Below, piece after piece: positions 1-10,460 of a stretch of 64,000 nucleotides of DNA. The stretch is from positions 20,716,001 through 20,780,000 of the forward strand of contig AP031358.1 of the NCBI GenBank assembly GCA_037833965.1, given 5' to 3'. Made by a program: the position numbers and the translations under genes. Position 1 is the stretch's first letter. The number at the start of each line of letters is the position of its first letter. The notes below the pieces were generated by a model. That model was not told the DNA's origin. It saw only the letters and a program-made list of their open reading frames with translations, and searched no databases. The stretch comes from Marchantia polymorpha subsp. ruderalis (lineage: Eukaryota > Streptophyta > Marchantiopsida > Marchantiales > Marchantiaceae).

Positions 1-950
1 TGAAAAAATATTGAGGCTCATTTATGAAAAATAATATGCATTCTTACCCGGTATGCCTACTTAACCTGGACTTTACTGTACCAGTTTCGAACCATGAGTA
101 ACTTGACTAGATGGAAAATATTCAACACATTGATAATGGTACTCTGATTGTAAGCGATGAAGCTGACATGGTTAACAAGTTTACAGCAATAGTGTTGCGA
201 GTCTTGCTCTAAAGTGTGCACAATCATGTTGGCGATGGAGTTAAAGACAACATGCCAATATATCAAGCGTGTTCTTCCACTCATGCGTATGATTGGACAA
301 TGTTTTTAGAAAGTAAGAAAAAATCTTGAATATCTTGTGCCAGCGAACAGAATACGTTAGTGAAGGGATCACTTTGCTGATACATTCTATGTAGGCAGCG
401 TGACTACTGAGATTTCAAACGTCAGCTTGGATATATTCAAGCAAGTGGATCTATTTTGACAACTGAGTGGCACATGAGTAATCAGCTCGGATGAGAGAGC
501 ATGTTGTGCTTTTCCTTGCTTCGAAGATCAGTACAGGAGTCTACATTACTCTCCATATCTCATAGTTTCAAAACAAACTAATCAACTTTCTAGGAGTGTA
601 CTCGACATAATGTCAAATAACTTTGTACAGAATATAAGAATATTCGAGGTTCTCAAGTGCTGGAATGATTGTTCTCTTACCTCAGCTGTCAAGCAGGCGA
701 GCGCATGCACATTTCTGATACCCAAATCTGGAGGTCTTCCCACCTCAAACATTAAACCAAAATCAGATTCCGTCCGTGCTAAGAGCACTCCTCCTTGTTT
801 ACCACTTACTATAGAGCACGATAGAACAAGCATGATACTTGCTAAGGTCAAAGTGTGGTTACCTGATAAGAATTTACGTGATTGTCCAGATTGTGATTAT
901 GTTACCGAGGTAGGTGAAGATGCTCACTGGTGACTGAACTCAGTGGTTAA
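1..950. repeat. Block alpha (unit 1), noncoding
   Basis: AT-rich block repeated at 21088-22235, about 38109-39345, 43775-44921 and 60976-62040. The shared landmark is CTTACCCGGTATGCCTACTT. Short opposing ORFs around 582-933 exist but overlap each other and are not supported as genes. Confidence 0.7.
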
Positions 951-2007
951 CGTCGTGAACATGTGTTGTATACATAAGATGAAAAAAACTTCAGATGAAG
1001 ATCTTGTTTGAAGTCTAAATGATACGACAAACTGACATGGAAACACAAATATATGGTATACATCATCTTAAATGTAACAAGTCATATACTGCAACTTATG
1101 CAATCGTATGTTCAAACTTGAAAAATGAAAAAATAATGTCCATTACTTAATTGAAAAGATCGTTGAAACGCAATTGTGTTATTTCATGTTTTTAGTTCTC
1201 TCTCTCTTGTGTAAAGCATGTCACATATATTTTTGTTACAAAATTAGAAGCTGCGATTAAATAACCGTGTATCAAATGACTATATTGATTTGCATCCTTA
1301 TTTGATGATACCTCAAATTTCAAAATGTTCAGTAGTAAACAAGCTCGAGTAATTTAAATCTCACAAGAGAAAAAATAATGAAAGTTACACTTTCACATTA
1401 CTCAAGAAGATTCTTAATTGCTTAAAACATTGACTCTACAATCTTTCGTTTGTCTTAATACTTTTTGAACTTTTGTGGATTTGATTCTTCGGATTCTCTT
1501 GATTCGAGTGTCCATTGCTGAACTTGTTTGTTTTTTGGTACATCACAAATCCAAAATACTGTACCACAAAACAAAGAAATTCAGGCAACGTTCTATTTTG
1601 ACTGTAAGACAAAAAAGAAAAAAAGAACTGACGAAAAGATAAAAAAACTGACAAGGCTTTGTCATTCAGAAGAAAGTTAATATATTGGATTTCTTTTGCA
1701 TGGACTCCGGGATGATCTCCGAGGGAAAGGACTCGAGTAACGAGTCAGAGTCCAGCAGTCGATATCACCTCATGCAGTAGTATTCAAAGTTGTGCTGACT
1801 CACATGCAACTCGAGTTCACCGTGAGCCACTTGCACAAGTCGGAGGACCTCGGCATCGGCGTTCTCGAATCAAAACTTTCTAAATCTTGTGGAATGATCG
1901 CCACTGTTTCGAAGTGTCCATGAACCTTATTTTTCATACGGATGCACACCATATCCTGTGTCAGGTTGTTCCTGGACTATCCCTGTTGTGGCCAAATAGT
2001 CCATTGG
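951..2007. repeat. Block epsilon (unit 1), noncoding
   Basis: AT-rich, no supportable gene. The part 1697-2007 is a diverged copy of 3280-3560 (shared GGACTATCCCTGTTGTGGCC). Counterparts lie at about 39346-40408 and 62041-63089. Confidence 0.6.
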
Positions 2008-3006
2008 AAAATGTCCTTAGACGGTCAGGATAAATCTTGACTTTGTTGTGCAAGTGAACAGGGTATGTGAGTCAATGAATTAATGTGCTGATACACTCGC
2101 TGTCGTCACGCAAGCAAGTGGATGTATTCTGACAACTGAGTGGCACATGGGTAGTCAACTCGGAGGACAAATCCTGTTTTACTTTTTTCTTTCTTTGAGG
2201 ATCGGCACAGTATTCTACATTACTCTATACTCGTAGGTTCAGATCAAACAAATCAACTTTTTGGGAGTGGACTAAAAAATATGTCAAATAACTGTGTACA
2301 GCGTATACGACTACTCGAGGTTTTCACCTGCTCGTATAATTGTTCACTCTCCCCAAGAAAGTGAAGATGTTGGGCTGGCTAATTTTATACTCTGTGTGGG
2401 ACCTTATATAACAATTACAACGCACAGGACACTGACTCGATTGCATAATCAATTAGAATCAGGCCACTTTCTTTTCTTTTCAAACAAGCAAAGAAGAGTA
2501 AATAAAAATCACGCCACTTTCTCTTCTTTTTGCACGCGCAATGCTATCCTACCCTCAGGTCTTTTGAATATGTAATCCTCCTTTGTCTTGATCCTTCGGA
2601 TTCGGGATCTGATTCCCACGACAGTAACGTTGGACTCAGAATTCTGTATATGCCGTTTGGGGTTTCTTTAGTCCAACCGACGCGCATGCGTGCGAACCAA
2701 GTTTTCAGAATTAAAGTATTCAGTTTGTTGTCATCTTCTGCAAATCGTACACAATCCTCCACAGAGCATGAGCGTCTACCAGATTGCATTTCAGGTCTAT
2801 CGGGGAATTATAAAGTATCCTGTCCGGCTATATTTTCGGGGGAGAATTATCAAATTGCTGGTAGGAGAACAATAAAAAGTAATCAGAATTGCAGAGATGA
2901 GCACAAGTACTATATTGAGGGTTGATTTAATATGGTTTGTTCTGAATGCTCCGAAACACGTACAATCGCCAAACTCTGTTCCACCAGCAACTCTAAAGCA
3001 GACCCT

Positions 3007-3037
3007 GACAGCAGTCAGTCAGGGTCTGACTGCTGTC
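3007..3037. repeat. Perfect 12-bp inverted repeat, unit 1 only
   Basis: GACAGCAGTCAG and its exact complement flank a 7-nt loop. Unit 2 at the same place reads CTGACTGACTGCTGTC without the second arm, so the hairpin is a recent local change. Confidence 0.75.
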
Positions 3038-3137
3038 TTGATGCTTTCTCCTCTGGAATGCAGCTTACGGGTCTTCGGAAAAAAATTATTCACCATGTGG
3101 GTACAATTACAGCGCTTTGACGCTGGTGAGTTGGATA

Positions 3138-3219
3138 GAATTCAATCTCAAAACTTGTCTCGTTGCTACATCGAGAGAGAATTCAATCTCAAAACTTGTC
3201 TCGTTGCTACATCGAGAGA
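3138..3219. repeat. 41-bp tandem duplication, unit 1 only
   Basis: Two copies with a 41-bp period start at GAATTCAATCTC (3138 and 3179). Units 2 and the beta' blocks have one copy. Confidence 0.8.
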
Positions 3220-4024
3220 AGAGTTTTCGGTACAGCATCCTCAAGATTCCAGTGACTATTTAGTGTACAACTAACTGTACCGCCTTGAGTCACGTGGAGG
3301 TCGGAGATGCCCGCGATGAAAAAGAATCCAGGAACGAGTCACAGTCGATATCAAGTCATGGACTAGTATTCAGAGTTGTGGTGACTCCTGCACAAGTCTG
3401 AGGACTTCGGCGTTCTCAAATCGGAACTTCATAAACTCAAATGGTCTATGAACCCTATTTTTCCACACGGTTTCGGACCCTGACGGGTGTCAATTCGTCC
3501 CCTGGACTATCCCTGTTGTGGCCAAATAGTCCACAAGACCCAGTCACTAAAACGGTGGATTTGTTCCTCCTTGAGTTAATCATTTCCGATGTTTTTGTCT
3601 GATTTGGGTAGTTTAGATTCACCCTTGCTTGCCTAAAAAACAAAAAATGAAATGGACACTGGTTAGACAGCATGGCATACGACCATATTTTTTACTTTAA
3701 CAAACTAGCTACATCTTCTGAAACAACCAGGAGTCAGTAAATTCTGTTGCACATTTGTTCCTGGTCCAGAAAGTATAACTGGTCTAGTTATACTTTTGTG
3801 CAATTGCTAGCAAGAAGTTCACCTGAACGATACCACCTTTTACCTGCAGGCCTTTCAAGATCATCTGCCGGGAAGGTTCCCAGGAAAGCACAACAGACCC
3901 GGCCTTCTCGAAAGACGTGTATGTTTCCCATTTCACATTCTCAGCGCCGGGCCCTTGTCTACAATGAAATCAGTGTTGTTGAACTCCTCATGGGTGATGT
4001 TGATGGGTGACTTGTGATTGAATG

Positions 4025-4202
4025 CAAAGTATGTACGGTAGTCTCCGGGCTAAGTACGCACTTCTATCCTGGAAGAACTAGGAGTACTTTATCCAGTAGC
4101 TGCTTACTTACGCGAATTATTTCTTAATAGAAATAGGAGAAGTTGTCGGACAATCGTTAGGAGAACCTGGATCTTAATTAGCTCTATTTACATTTTATAC
4201 TG

Positions 4203-4237
<35 letters not shown>

Positions 4238-4440
4238 CCCATATTGGTTAAGATGAACCAATAACTATGGAATGTTCATTTCTCCTCTCTTCAACTGAGT
4301 CATAGGAAAAATTTAACAACAATAATTTGTGAATTTATGAGAGATTCATAAATAATTTTTAGAGATCTTTCTGAGTTTAAAAAAATGATGAACATTCTAC
4401 AGAAGAATTTTACATTCTATAGACATGGAGAATTTAGATT
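4025..4440. repeat. Local duplicate of 4919-5290 (about 0.4 kb)
   Basis: Both begin with AAAGTATGTACGGTAGTCTC and continue through an (AT)n tract to AATTTATGAGAGATTCATAAAT. Unit 2 has one copy (about 43150-43530). The two are about 0.89 kb apart. Confidence 0.75.
4205..4235. repeat. (AT)n microsatellite, about 31 bp
   Basis: Uninterrupted AT dinucleotides. The matching tracts at 5109-5137, 37682-37700 and 43344-43357 are shorter. Confidence 0.95.
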
Positions 4441-4463
4441 TTTTTCTTGTCAACATCTAAGCT

Positions 4464-4532
4464 CTGATCAGACATGGAATTCTAGGTAATAAAACATATC
4501 ATTCTTTTACCTATAATTCCATGTTTGATCGG
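4464..4532. repeat. 69-bp imperfect inverted repeat (hairpin), beta block of unit 1
   Basis: Arms of 31 nt starting CTGATCAGACATGG and a 7-nt loop CATATCA. A few mismatches. Homologues are at 37042-37110, 42696-42764 and 59908-59976. Confidence 0.75.
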
Positions 4533-5105
4533 TAGTATGTGGTGATTGAACAGGTGGCACATAAACAGACAATGACATTTCTCACCTAACACACCTGAGG
4601 CATAAACACCATATGAAGAATCTATCAAAGAGCCTGTTGAGGATCAGTTCTAGGTGGAAAGTGAGAACGTCACCACTAGTGGCCGAATGCATGATTTTCG
4701 AGAACGAGGGAGTCCAGGTGTCGAAGATTTTAGAAAATCCCTCCAAAGAGTAGAATAGGAGCTAACGATGGCTCTTCAGGTGTCGACAGTCGAAGAATTA
4801 TAGGCTTCAGATGAAGGTCACAAAGCACCTCCTTAAGCCATCCCATGTGCTAACATAATGCCTAAAATGATAGAGAACATGAAAATGAACACTTTTTCCA
4901 ACTAAGAACGTTGAATCCAAAGTATGTACGGTAGTCTCCGGGCTAAGTACGCACTTTTATCCTGGAAGGATTAGGAGTACTTTATACGGTAGCTGCTTAC
5001 TTACGCGAATTATTTCTTAATAGAAAGAGGAGAAGTTGTCGAAATTGTCGGACAATGGCTAGGAGAACCTGGATCTAAATTAGCTCTATTTACATTTTAT
5101 ACTGG

Positions 5106-5108
<3 letters not shown>

Positions 5109-5137
<29 letters not shown>
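5109..5137. repeat. (AT)n microsatellite, about 29 bp
   Basis: Uninterrupted AT dinucleotides in the second local copy of the duplicated segment. Confidence 0.95.
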
Positions 5138-5139
<2 letters not shown>

Positions 5140-5549
5140 TAATCCCATATTCGTTACGATGAACGAATAACTATCGATGTTCATTTCTCCTCTCTTCAGC
5201 TGAGTCATAGGAAAAATTTATCAACAATAATTTGTGAATTTATGAGAGATTCATAAATATTTTTCAGAGATCTTTCAAGGTTTAAAAAAATGATAAAAAT
5301 TATACAGAAACTACCTAAGCAAATCTTCAAGTTTATTATGAAACAACTTATAATGAGTGGAATCACTTCTTGATATTTTGATTAGATTGTAAATTCAAAG
5401 AAAACAAAAAGTAAACTTCTAAATGAGTGATGATATGATATAAGTAGAGCAACACATATCCTCCCTTTTAGCGGAAGCATCGATATTTCCAGTAAAACTC
5501 TCTAAATTGCGAGGAGGACATTAATGAAGCAGCTATAAAAAATGTTTGA

Positions 5550-5554
5550 GATAA
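5550..5554. other. Target-site duplication, left copy (GATAA)
   Basis: GATAA directly abuts the TG/CA end of the left LTR and is repeated at 21083-21087. A 5-bp duplication is usual for Ty3/gypsy integrases. Confidence 0.93.
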
Positions 5555-6472
5555 TGTAATAACCCACCAAAGGCTAAAACTGCAGTATGGTGGTAAAAAG
5601 ATCGAACCCACAGGGACAGAGGCAACACACAGAGTAAAAGTGTCACATTTAACAGACTTTTGGTAGAGTTTGAATTCTAGGCGACTGTCACTCCCAGAAA
5701 TACTGCAGTGCTCGACTCGGAGGCTCGACTCGGAGGAGGATCTCAACTCGGAGGATGCTCGGAGGATGCACGGTACAGCTTGGTCACTCAACACACACAC
5801 ACACACCTGAAACTGGCAAAAAAGCACAACTCGGAGGTCGGTCAGGACCTCCGCTTCGGATTTCAGGAGGAAAGTGTCTCGCAAGTTCACTCAGAGGTTC
5901 TGCAGGAAGTGCCTCCCACTCCGGCTTTTACTGCCCTTCCGCCAGGAACTAGCGGGGGTACCCGGACTGGACTTCTCACTTCGGAACGAAGCCTCTACGT
6001 ACGCCGTGGACGTCACCCTCGACTATCACACAAGGCGCAGGGAGTGCAGACCCGACTGAGAACTTACTGAAAACACGATCCAGTAACACACACACAACCT
6101 GAATTACAAACCAAGGTTTACACGAAGTAATGAAACTTCACATTGGCATTCAGGGGAAACTTCCCGTAGGAGTACAATCAGGATATGTCACTCGAAGGAG
6201 TAAGGGGGAACTGTTCAAGTATCTAACTCGCAGCCGGCTCTGAGTATCAGAAATCACCCGCAGGTGCAGATCCGCACTACTCAAGTCTCTAACCGGGTAC
6301 TAGCTCTGAACATTCAGCCGAAGGCCTTCAACTACAACATACGGTAACTTCGCTATGCTGCAGCTTCTCTACGTGGTGCCAGGACCAAAAATGCACCAAC
6401 ACGCCAAGAAAGTGAGTTCCTGATCTGCACTTCCGAAACTGGAAGAGTCCCAAGGCAAAACGCCTTGATCTA

Positions 6473-6479
6473 CTTTATA
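6473..6479 (-). promoter_or_regulatory. TATA-like box in 3' LTR
   Basis: This is the copy of the motif at 17132-17138. It lies just downstream of the accessory ORF of the 3' LTR and is a motif match only. Confidence 0.35.
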
Positions 6480-6512
6480 CTCTCAAAAGATCCTAACTAG
6501 CACTACGCTATC

Positions 6513-9068
6513 CTATCTACCACTCGCAGCATCTGCGCGAAACCAAACTACTCTACTGCACTCAGCAGATCCGGTGCTGCGCCTCCTGCGCGCCGGACTG
6601 CTCCGCTTACTATCTCTACCTTGCCAGTCTTCCGACCGGCTGCGTAACCCCAGGCGTCGGAGCGCTGCAGTGACTTCCGACTGCAAGTGCGCCATAGTGT
6701 CGCGCGCACCCGACAAGAAGGTTTCTAATTTTCTTGCCACTCGCCGCCGACTCCGACTGTCACCTTCCGTCAATGCCGCCGCCCGAAGCTCGAACTCCCG
6801 GAGTGTAACCCTCTCTTGAGCTGCCACCTCCCAATGGGTGTATCCGTTTAGACAACGAGTCACCCGTGCCGCCAACTCTCCTCGTGCCCTGCAGCTGCTC
6901 TCCACCTCTGCCAGCTGCATTTCTAAATCCGCACGTTGTGCCCTCAAATCCGAGCACTCGGTTTGCAAGCTGCACAACAACTCCTCATCCTCCTTGCGGG
7001 CTCTTTGACTTTCTTCTAAGGCGCGCGTCTGGCGCGCAAGCTCGGCTGCTAGGACGTTGTTCTGTCTCCGCTCCTCCTGCAGTTCCAACTCGATCTTTGC
7101 CCGTATTAGTTCGGCCTCCGCCTGACTCTTCGTCGCCGCATCCTCCTTCTGCTGCTGCAAGGCTTGGTACAGCTTCTGGGTGACCGCCAGGTGTTGTCGG
7201 AGGGCGGTGTTCCTTTCCACATATACTTGGCAACTAGAGGCCCACTTTGCCACCTTGATCCTCGTCCTTCGCCTGATAGTCTCCACATAAGACTGCGGTT
7301 TTAAGGCACTTCCATATTTGGATGTCTTGCGATCCAGATATCGCAGGAGTGGAACTATCTGTTCGCACAGCACCCCTGTTGGCGTTTTCTGCACCGAATC
7401 CTCTTCTTGCTCTTCCGAGCTCGTCTCATCCTCAGTCTCGAGGATCTCAGTCGCCACCGAATCCCTTGGCGACTCCCTGGAACTGTGGCGCGCAGCAGCT
7501 TCTGCTGCGACTGCTGCTCCACTGCCTGCTAAAATATCCAGGGCAGTGGGAGATCCCACTGCTTGAGCCCCTGTTCCGGCTCGATCTTCGGTTTGTGAAG
7601 GGGTCGACGCCGCAGTGACTTTTGTCACTCTTGCACCGCCCGCTTCTGCTGCCTGTCCTTCCGGCGCCATCTGCGCGGAAGGTGTCCTTGCTGAAGGTGC
7701 GTCCGCCGAAGGCGTCCGCACACTGGTCGTTGGCCCCATCCGTCTCGCAGTCGGCGAATCCGGCTGACTCTCTGTTGTCCGACTCGCAGTCGGCCGACCA
7801 GCAGTTGTCCGACTGGGAGTCGGATACACCCTGCGCGTCTTGACTCCACTTGGCCTGTTTGCTGGTGGCGTTCTTTCAGAAGTGCCTTCCGCCGAAGACG
7901 ACCCTCTGAGGATTGTTGGCTCGTCAGCCAAACTCTCTTCCGCTTCCGGCCTGCTGTCCGGTTCAACGCGCCGTTCAGTTGGCCTTTCTTCCGCTTGTCG
8001 ACCTTCAGTCATCCGACTCGCAGTCGGCCGGTCGTCAGTCCGTCCATCTCCTCCCGAAGGCCGTGGTGCCTTCTGTGCAGAGGTTTCTGCCGTCTTCCCT
8101 AGGACCTGAGCAATTATCTCTTCCTGCGTGAGATTCCGTCGGGTCGGAGTTCGCCTGGTCTCCTCAGTAACAGTTGGCATTCTGCGTGCCCTCTGTTTTG
8201 GTCGACTATGAGGCTCGGGGGTGGGCCGACCACGAGTCGGCGCAGCTGGTACTTCCGGCTGCCTGTCCTCAGGTCTCTCATCCCACTTCCGCTTGCGCGG
8301 AATGCGCTCACTTCGACGTTCTTCTGCTGCTCTTGCTGGAGCCGGAGCCGGAGGCGTACTGGCAGGTTCCTCGTCCGGATCCGTGTCTACTTCGGCCTCC
8401 CTCGAATATCTACCTGGATAAGACCGGCTCAGCTGCGGAAACCGAGTTTTCTCAGCATTCGTCAAACATCCCATCGCCCGGTAAAACACGATTAAGTAAG
8501 GCGATAGATGATTGAGCGTTCCTCCCCTCTCTTCTTGCGCATGTTGGCGCGTCACCTTCCACAGGAGCCGTGCCCAATGCACCGGAGCTCCTGACAACAC
8601 TAGCTCCACGAACTCTACCTGCCAACCATGCATGTAAGCGGTCTTGGTCGGCTGCAATATCTGCAGCAATGCTGTCGCGACATTTCTCCGCAATCGATCC
8701 TTGTAATCCCGAGTCCGGAAACCGTTCTTGGGATGTCTAGCCACCTTGAAGAGCTCATTGTAAGAGACTTCTTCCTCCTGGGACACTTTCACGCTGTCGG
8801 CCTCGAAGAGGAGATCCCCTTCCTCGCCGGCACACCTGCCCAACACCTGCGCCCAATTGCAAATTTCCCATCTCTCTGGGTGTGGGCGAAATCCGCGAGA
8901 AGGCTTGTGTCTCTCTTGCAGATACTCGCGCACCATCTCCGGACACGTCCAATTCCACCCCCAGAGGAGAAAATCGAGCTTCAGCCTCGTCAGCACATCT
9001 TGAAATGCGCGTAGACCGATCTGCGGCACCCTGAGTGGAGACACTCGCAGTTGGGGAACCTTCGACAT
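6513..9068 (-). CDS. Accessory coiled-coil protein encoded inside the 3' LTR (851 aa, second copy)
   Basis: This has the same protein sequence as 17172-19727, since the LTRs are copied from one another at each transposition. In the 3' LTR the ORF lies downstream of pol, so it could be read from a spliced or subgenomic RNA that starts in the 5' LTR. Alternatively it could be read from a promoter in the upstream 1.36 kb of the same LTR. A TATA-like box downstream of the ORF (6479-6473) would place the ORF in U3. The N-terminal globular part, central Pro/Thr/Ser/Arg region and C-terminal coiled coil are as in the other copy. The function is unknown. Confidence 0.75.
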   Translation of the reverse strand: MSKVPQLRVSPLRVPQIGLRAFQDVLTRLKLDFLLWGWNWTCPEMVREYLQERHKPSRGFRPHPERWEICNWAQVLGRCAGEEGDLLFEADSVKVSQEEEVSYNELFKVARHPKNGFRTRDYKDRLRRNVATALLQILQPTKTAYMHGWQVEFVELVLSGAPVHWARLLWKVTRQHAQEERGGTLNHLSPYLIVFYRAMGCLTNAEKTRFPQLSRSYPGRYSREAEVDTDPDEEPASTPPAPAPARAAEERRSERIPRKRKWDERPEDRQPEVPAAPTRGRPTPEPHSRPKQRARRMPTVTEETRRTPTRRNLTQEEIIAQVLGKTAETSAQKAPRPSGGDGRTDDRPTASRMTEGRQAEERPTERRVEPDSRPEAEESLADEPTILRGSSSAEGTSERTPPANRPSGVKTRRVYPTPSRTTAGRPTASRTTESQPDSPTARRMGPTTSVRTPSADAPSARTPSAQMAPEGQAAEAGGARVTKVTAASTPSQTEDRAGTGAQAVGSPTALDILAGSGAAVAAEAAARHSSRESPRDSVATEILETEDETSSEEQEEDSVQKTPTGVLCEQIVPLLRYLDRKTSKYGSALKPQSYVETIRRRTRIKVAKWASSCQVYVERNTALRQHLAVTQKLYQALQQQKEDAATKSQAEAELIRAKIELELQEERRQNNVLAAELARQTRALEESQRARKEDEELLCSLQTECSDLRAQRADLEMQLAEVESSCRARGELAARVTRCLNGYTHWEVAAQERVTLREFELRAAALTEGDSRSRRRVARKLETFLSGARDTMAHLQSEVTAALRRLGLRSRSEDWQGRDSKRSSPARRRRSTGSAECSRVVWFRADAASGR

Positions 9069-10425
9069 TGCGTTGCCTGCACACACAAACGTTCTCCCTT
9101 TCGCTCACTCTCTCACAATCGCCACTGCGCGTCGGCCACTCAAGCACTGACTGCTCACTCTCTCTGCGCTCGTTCAAGATCGCTACTCCCAATTCTGTCA
9201 AGGTCCGCCAAGATCCTTGTGCAACTCGTCTCCGCACTCTCTACTCTCACTGCAGGTCGCTCCGCCCTTGCGCGTAATCTTGGAACTGGAAATTGCAAAG
9301 TCAAGAATGAGAGAATGAGACTGGAGCGCAGTCTTTTCTTCTCCGATTTCAAGAACGTCCAACGTTCTTACTGGTTGCAACGTACGCAGCCGGCTATACG
9401 GCTTAACGGTTCGCCCTTTGCATGCGCGAATTCACGTCCCCGCATTGCGCGCATTCGCATGCTTAAACGTTGAATTCTCCCGCCGCCGCCACCTTCCGGA
9501 CTCGAGTCCGCTGCAGGGTATACGTCGGCCCTGTTGTCTTTTCCTAACCCGCCCTTCTCTGGAGGCGTGTCGCTGCTGGTGCGTTCATTATCCGTCGGCG
9601 CCTTGCTGGAGGCGCACATCCAGCCGGAGCGAATTACGCCGGCGCGCAGTCGTACCGCCTATTTTGTCCTTTATGCCTCGTCCGTTGCTGCCAGCGCATA
9701 TCCGTCAGCGCAACTCATGCCAGCGCATCCGGCCGTCAGCGCCACGTCGGAGGCGTACATCCGACCGGCGCTTTCCTTCCATGAACAGCCGCCAAGGGCG
9801 CTTCCGACTCTGAGTTGGTTTCCTCCTGTGAGCGCGTGATTCCGCCGAAGGCGCATCGCCGAGGGCGTACGGGAATCCTTTCCGGCTGTGAACCCTAGCG
9901 CGAACGGCGCATGTCCGGCTACGAGTTTTCCGACGCTCATAACTTCTCCATTCCTGATCCATCTCCGGCGCTCTTGGACTCGTTAGAACGAGCGTCCCGA
10001 GCTCTTTCGAATGCAACTTCAACCAACTGGATCTACCGTGTATCCCGATTGTTATGAAGGTTTTCCCTTTCCGCGCTAGCGGCGCTTCGCCGAAGGCGCA
10101 CTCATGGTCGGATGCCTTTAGAGGTCCGGGCCCTTCTCCTGACGTCTTTAGCAAAACCTCCTCCTGAGGTGTCTGCGCCGGAAGCGTAGCTTCCTTATAC
10201 GCTAGAGGCGCGTGAGTAGAGACACCTCAAAAAGGAGCTTTTGCCGAAGGCGCCGAAGACGTTGGCGTTGGTACATCCGACTACGTGATTCTTTGTGCCC
10301 TCGTGACGATCTCATCAATCCACTCTATTTAGCGTACCCTTCTCTAGCTACAAACACTGCTTTGGTACTAGTTTTCTAAAATTGTTTAAATTCTGCAAAA
10401 AAAACAAAAAGTGTGTTACCACATG

Positions 10426-10436
10426 CCCCCCTCCTC
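10426..10436 (-). promoter_or_regulatory. Polypurine tract
   Basis: The minus strand reads GAGGAGGGGGG followed by CA, then the LTR start TGTGG. It lies between the pol stop (10461) and the 3' LTR and is the expected primer for plus-strand synthesis. Confidence 0.9.
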
Positions 10437-10460
10437 AATTGTGAGCGCCCACGCGAACAT

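Larger units (their letters stand above)
2008..5549. repeat. Block beta (unit 1), noncoding, interrupted at its right end by the retrotransposon
   Basis: It begins with TTGGAAAATGTCCTTAGACG, as do 34849, 40409, 57722 and 63090. It holds a 69-bp inverted repeat (4464-4532), two AT microsatellites and a local 0.4-kb duplication. The ORFs here differ in frame between copies and are not kept. Confidence 0.7.
5555..10423 (-). repeat. 3' LTR of the retrotransposon (4,869 bp)
   Basis: This is the downstream LTR in element orientation, the same length as the 5' LTR and nearly identical to it. It is bounded by the polypurine tract at its right edge and by the GATAA target duplication at 5550-5554. 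It carries the second copy of the accessory ORF (9068-6513). The stretch 9069-10423 has several GC-rich imperfect palindromes built on CGCCGAAGGCG, for example near 9843, 10089 and 10233. The stretch 5555-6512 has no ORF I can support and contains an (AC)n tract at about 5790-5806. Confidence 0.96.

Noticed and set aside
582-933. Opposing 89- and 107-codon ORFs in the alpha block (also 38983-39334)
   Set aside because: They overlap on opposite strands, and the frames are not kept in the other alpha blocks.
1436-1654. 72-codon Phe/Ser-rich ORF
   Set aside because: Low complexity from AT-rich DNA; absent from the unit 2 copy.
2530-2925. 131-codon ORF in the beta block and its minus-strand partner 2544-2789
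   Set aside because: Similar short frames recur in unit 2 and 3 beta blocks only because these are recent copies; the diverged beta' blocks break both frames.
7740-8040. Short GACTCGCAGTCGG repeats as a CRISPR-like or regulatory array
   Set aside because: Irregular spacing; they encode the Pro/Thr/Ser/Arg repeats of the LTR protein.
6513-9068. LTR ORF as an envelope gene
   Set aside because: No signal peptide, membrane span or Cys pattern.
8755-9237. Other-frame ORFs within the LTRs (for example 8755-9237, 9705-10154, 8174-8515)
   Set aside because: They lie in GC-rich sequence that keeps several frames open by chance; none shows a domain or a coiled coil like the 851-codon frame.
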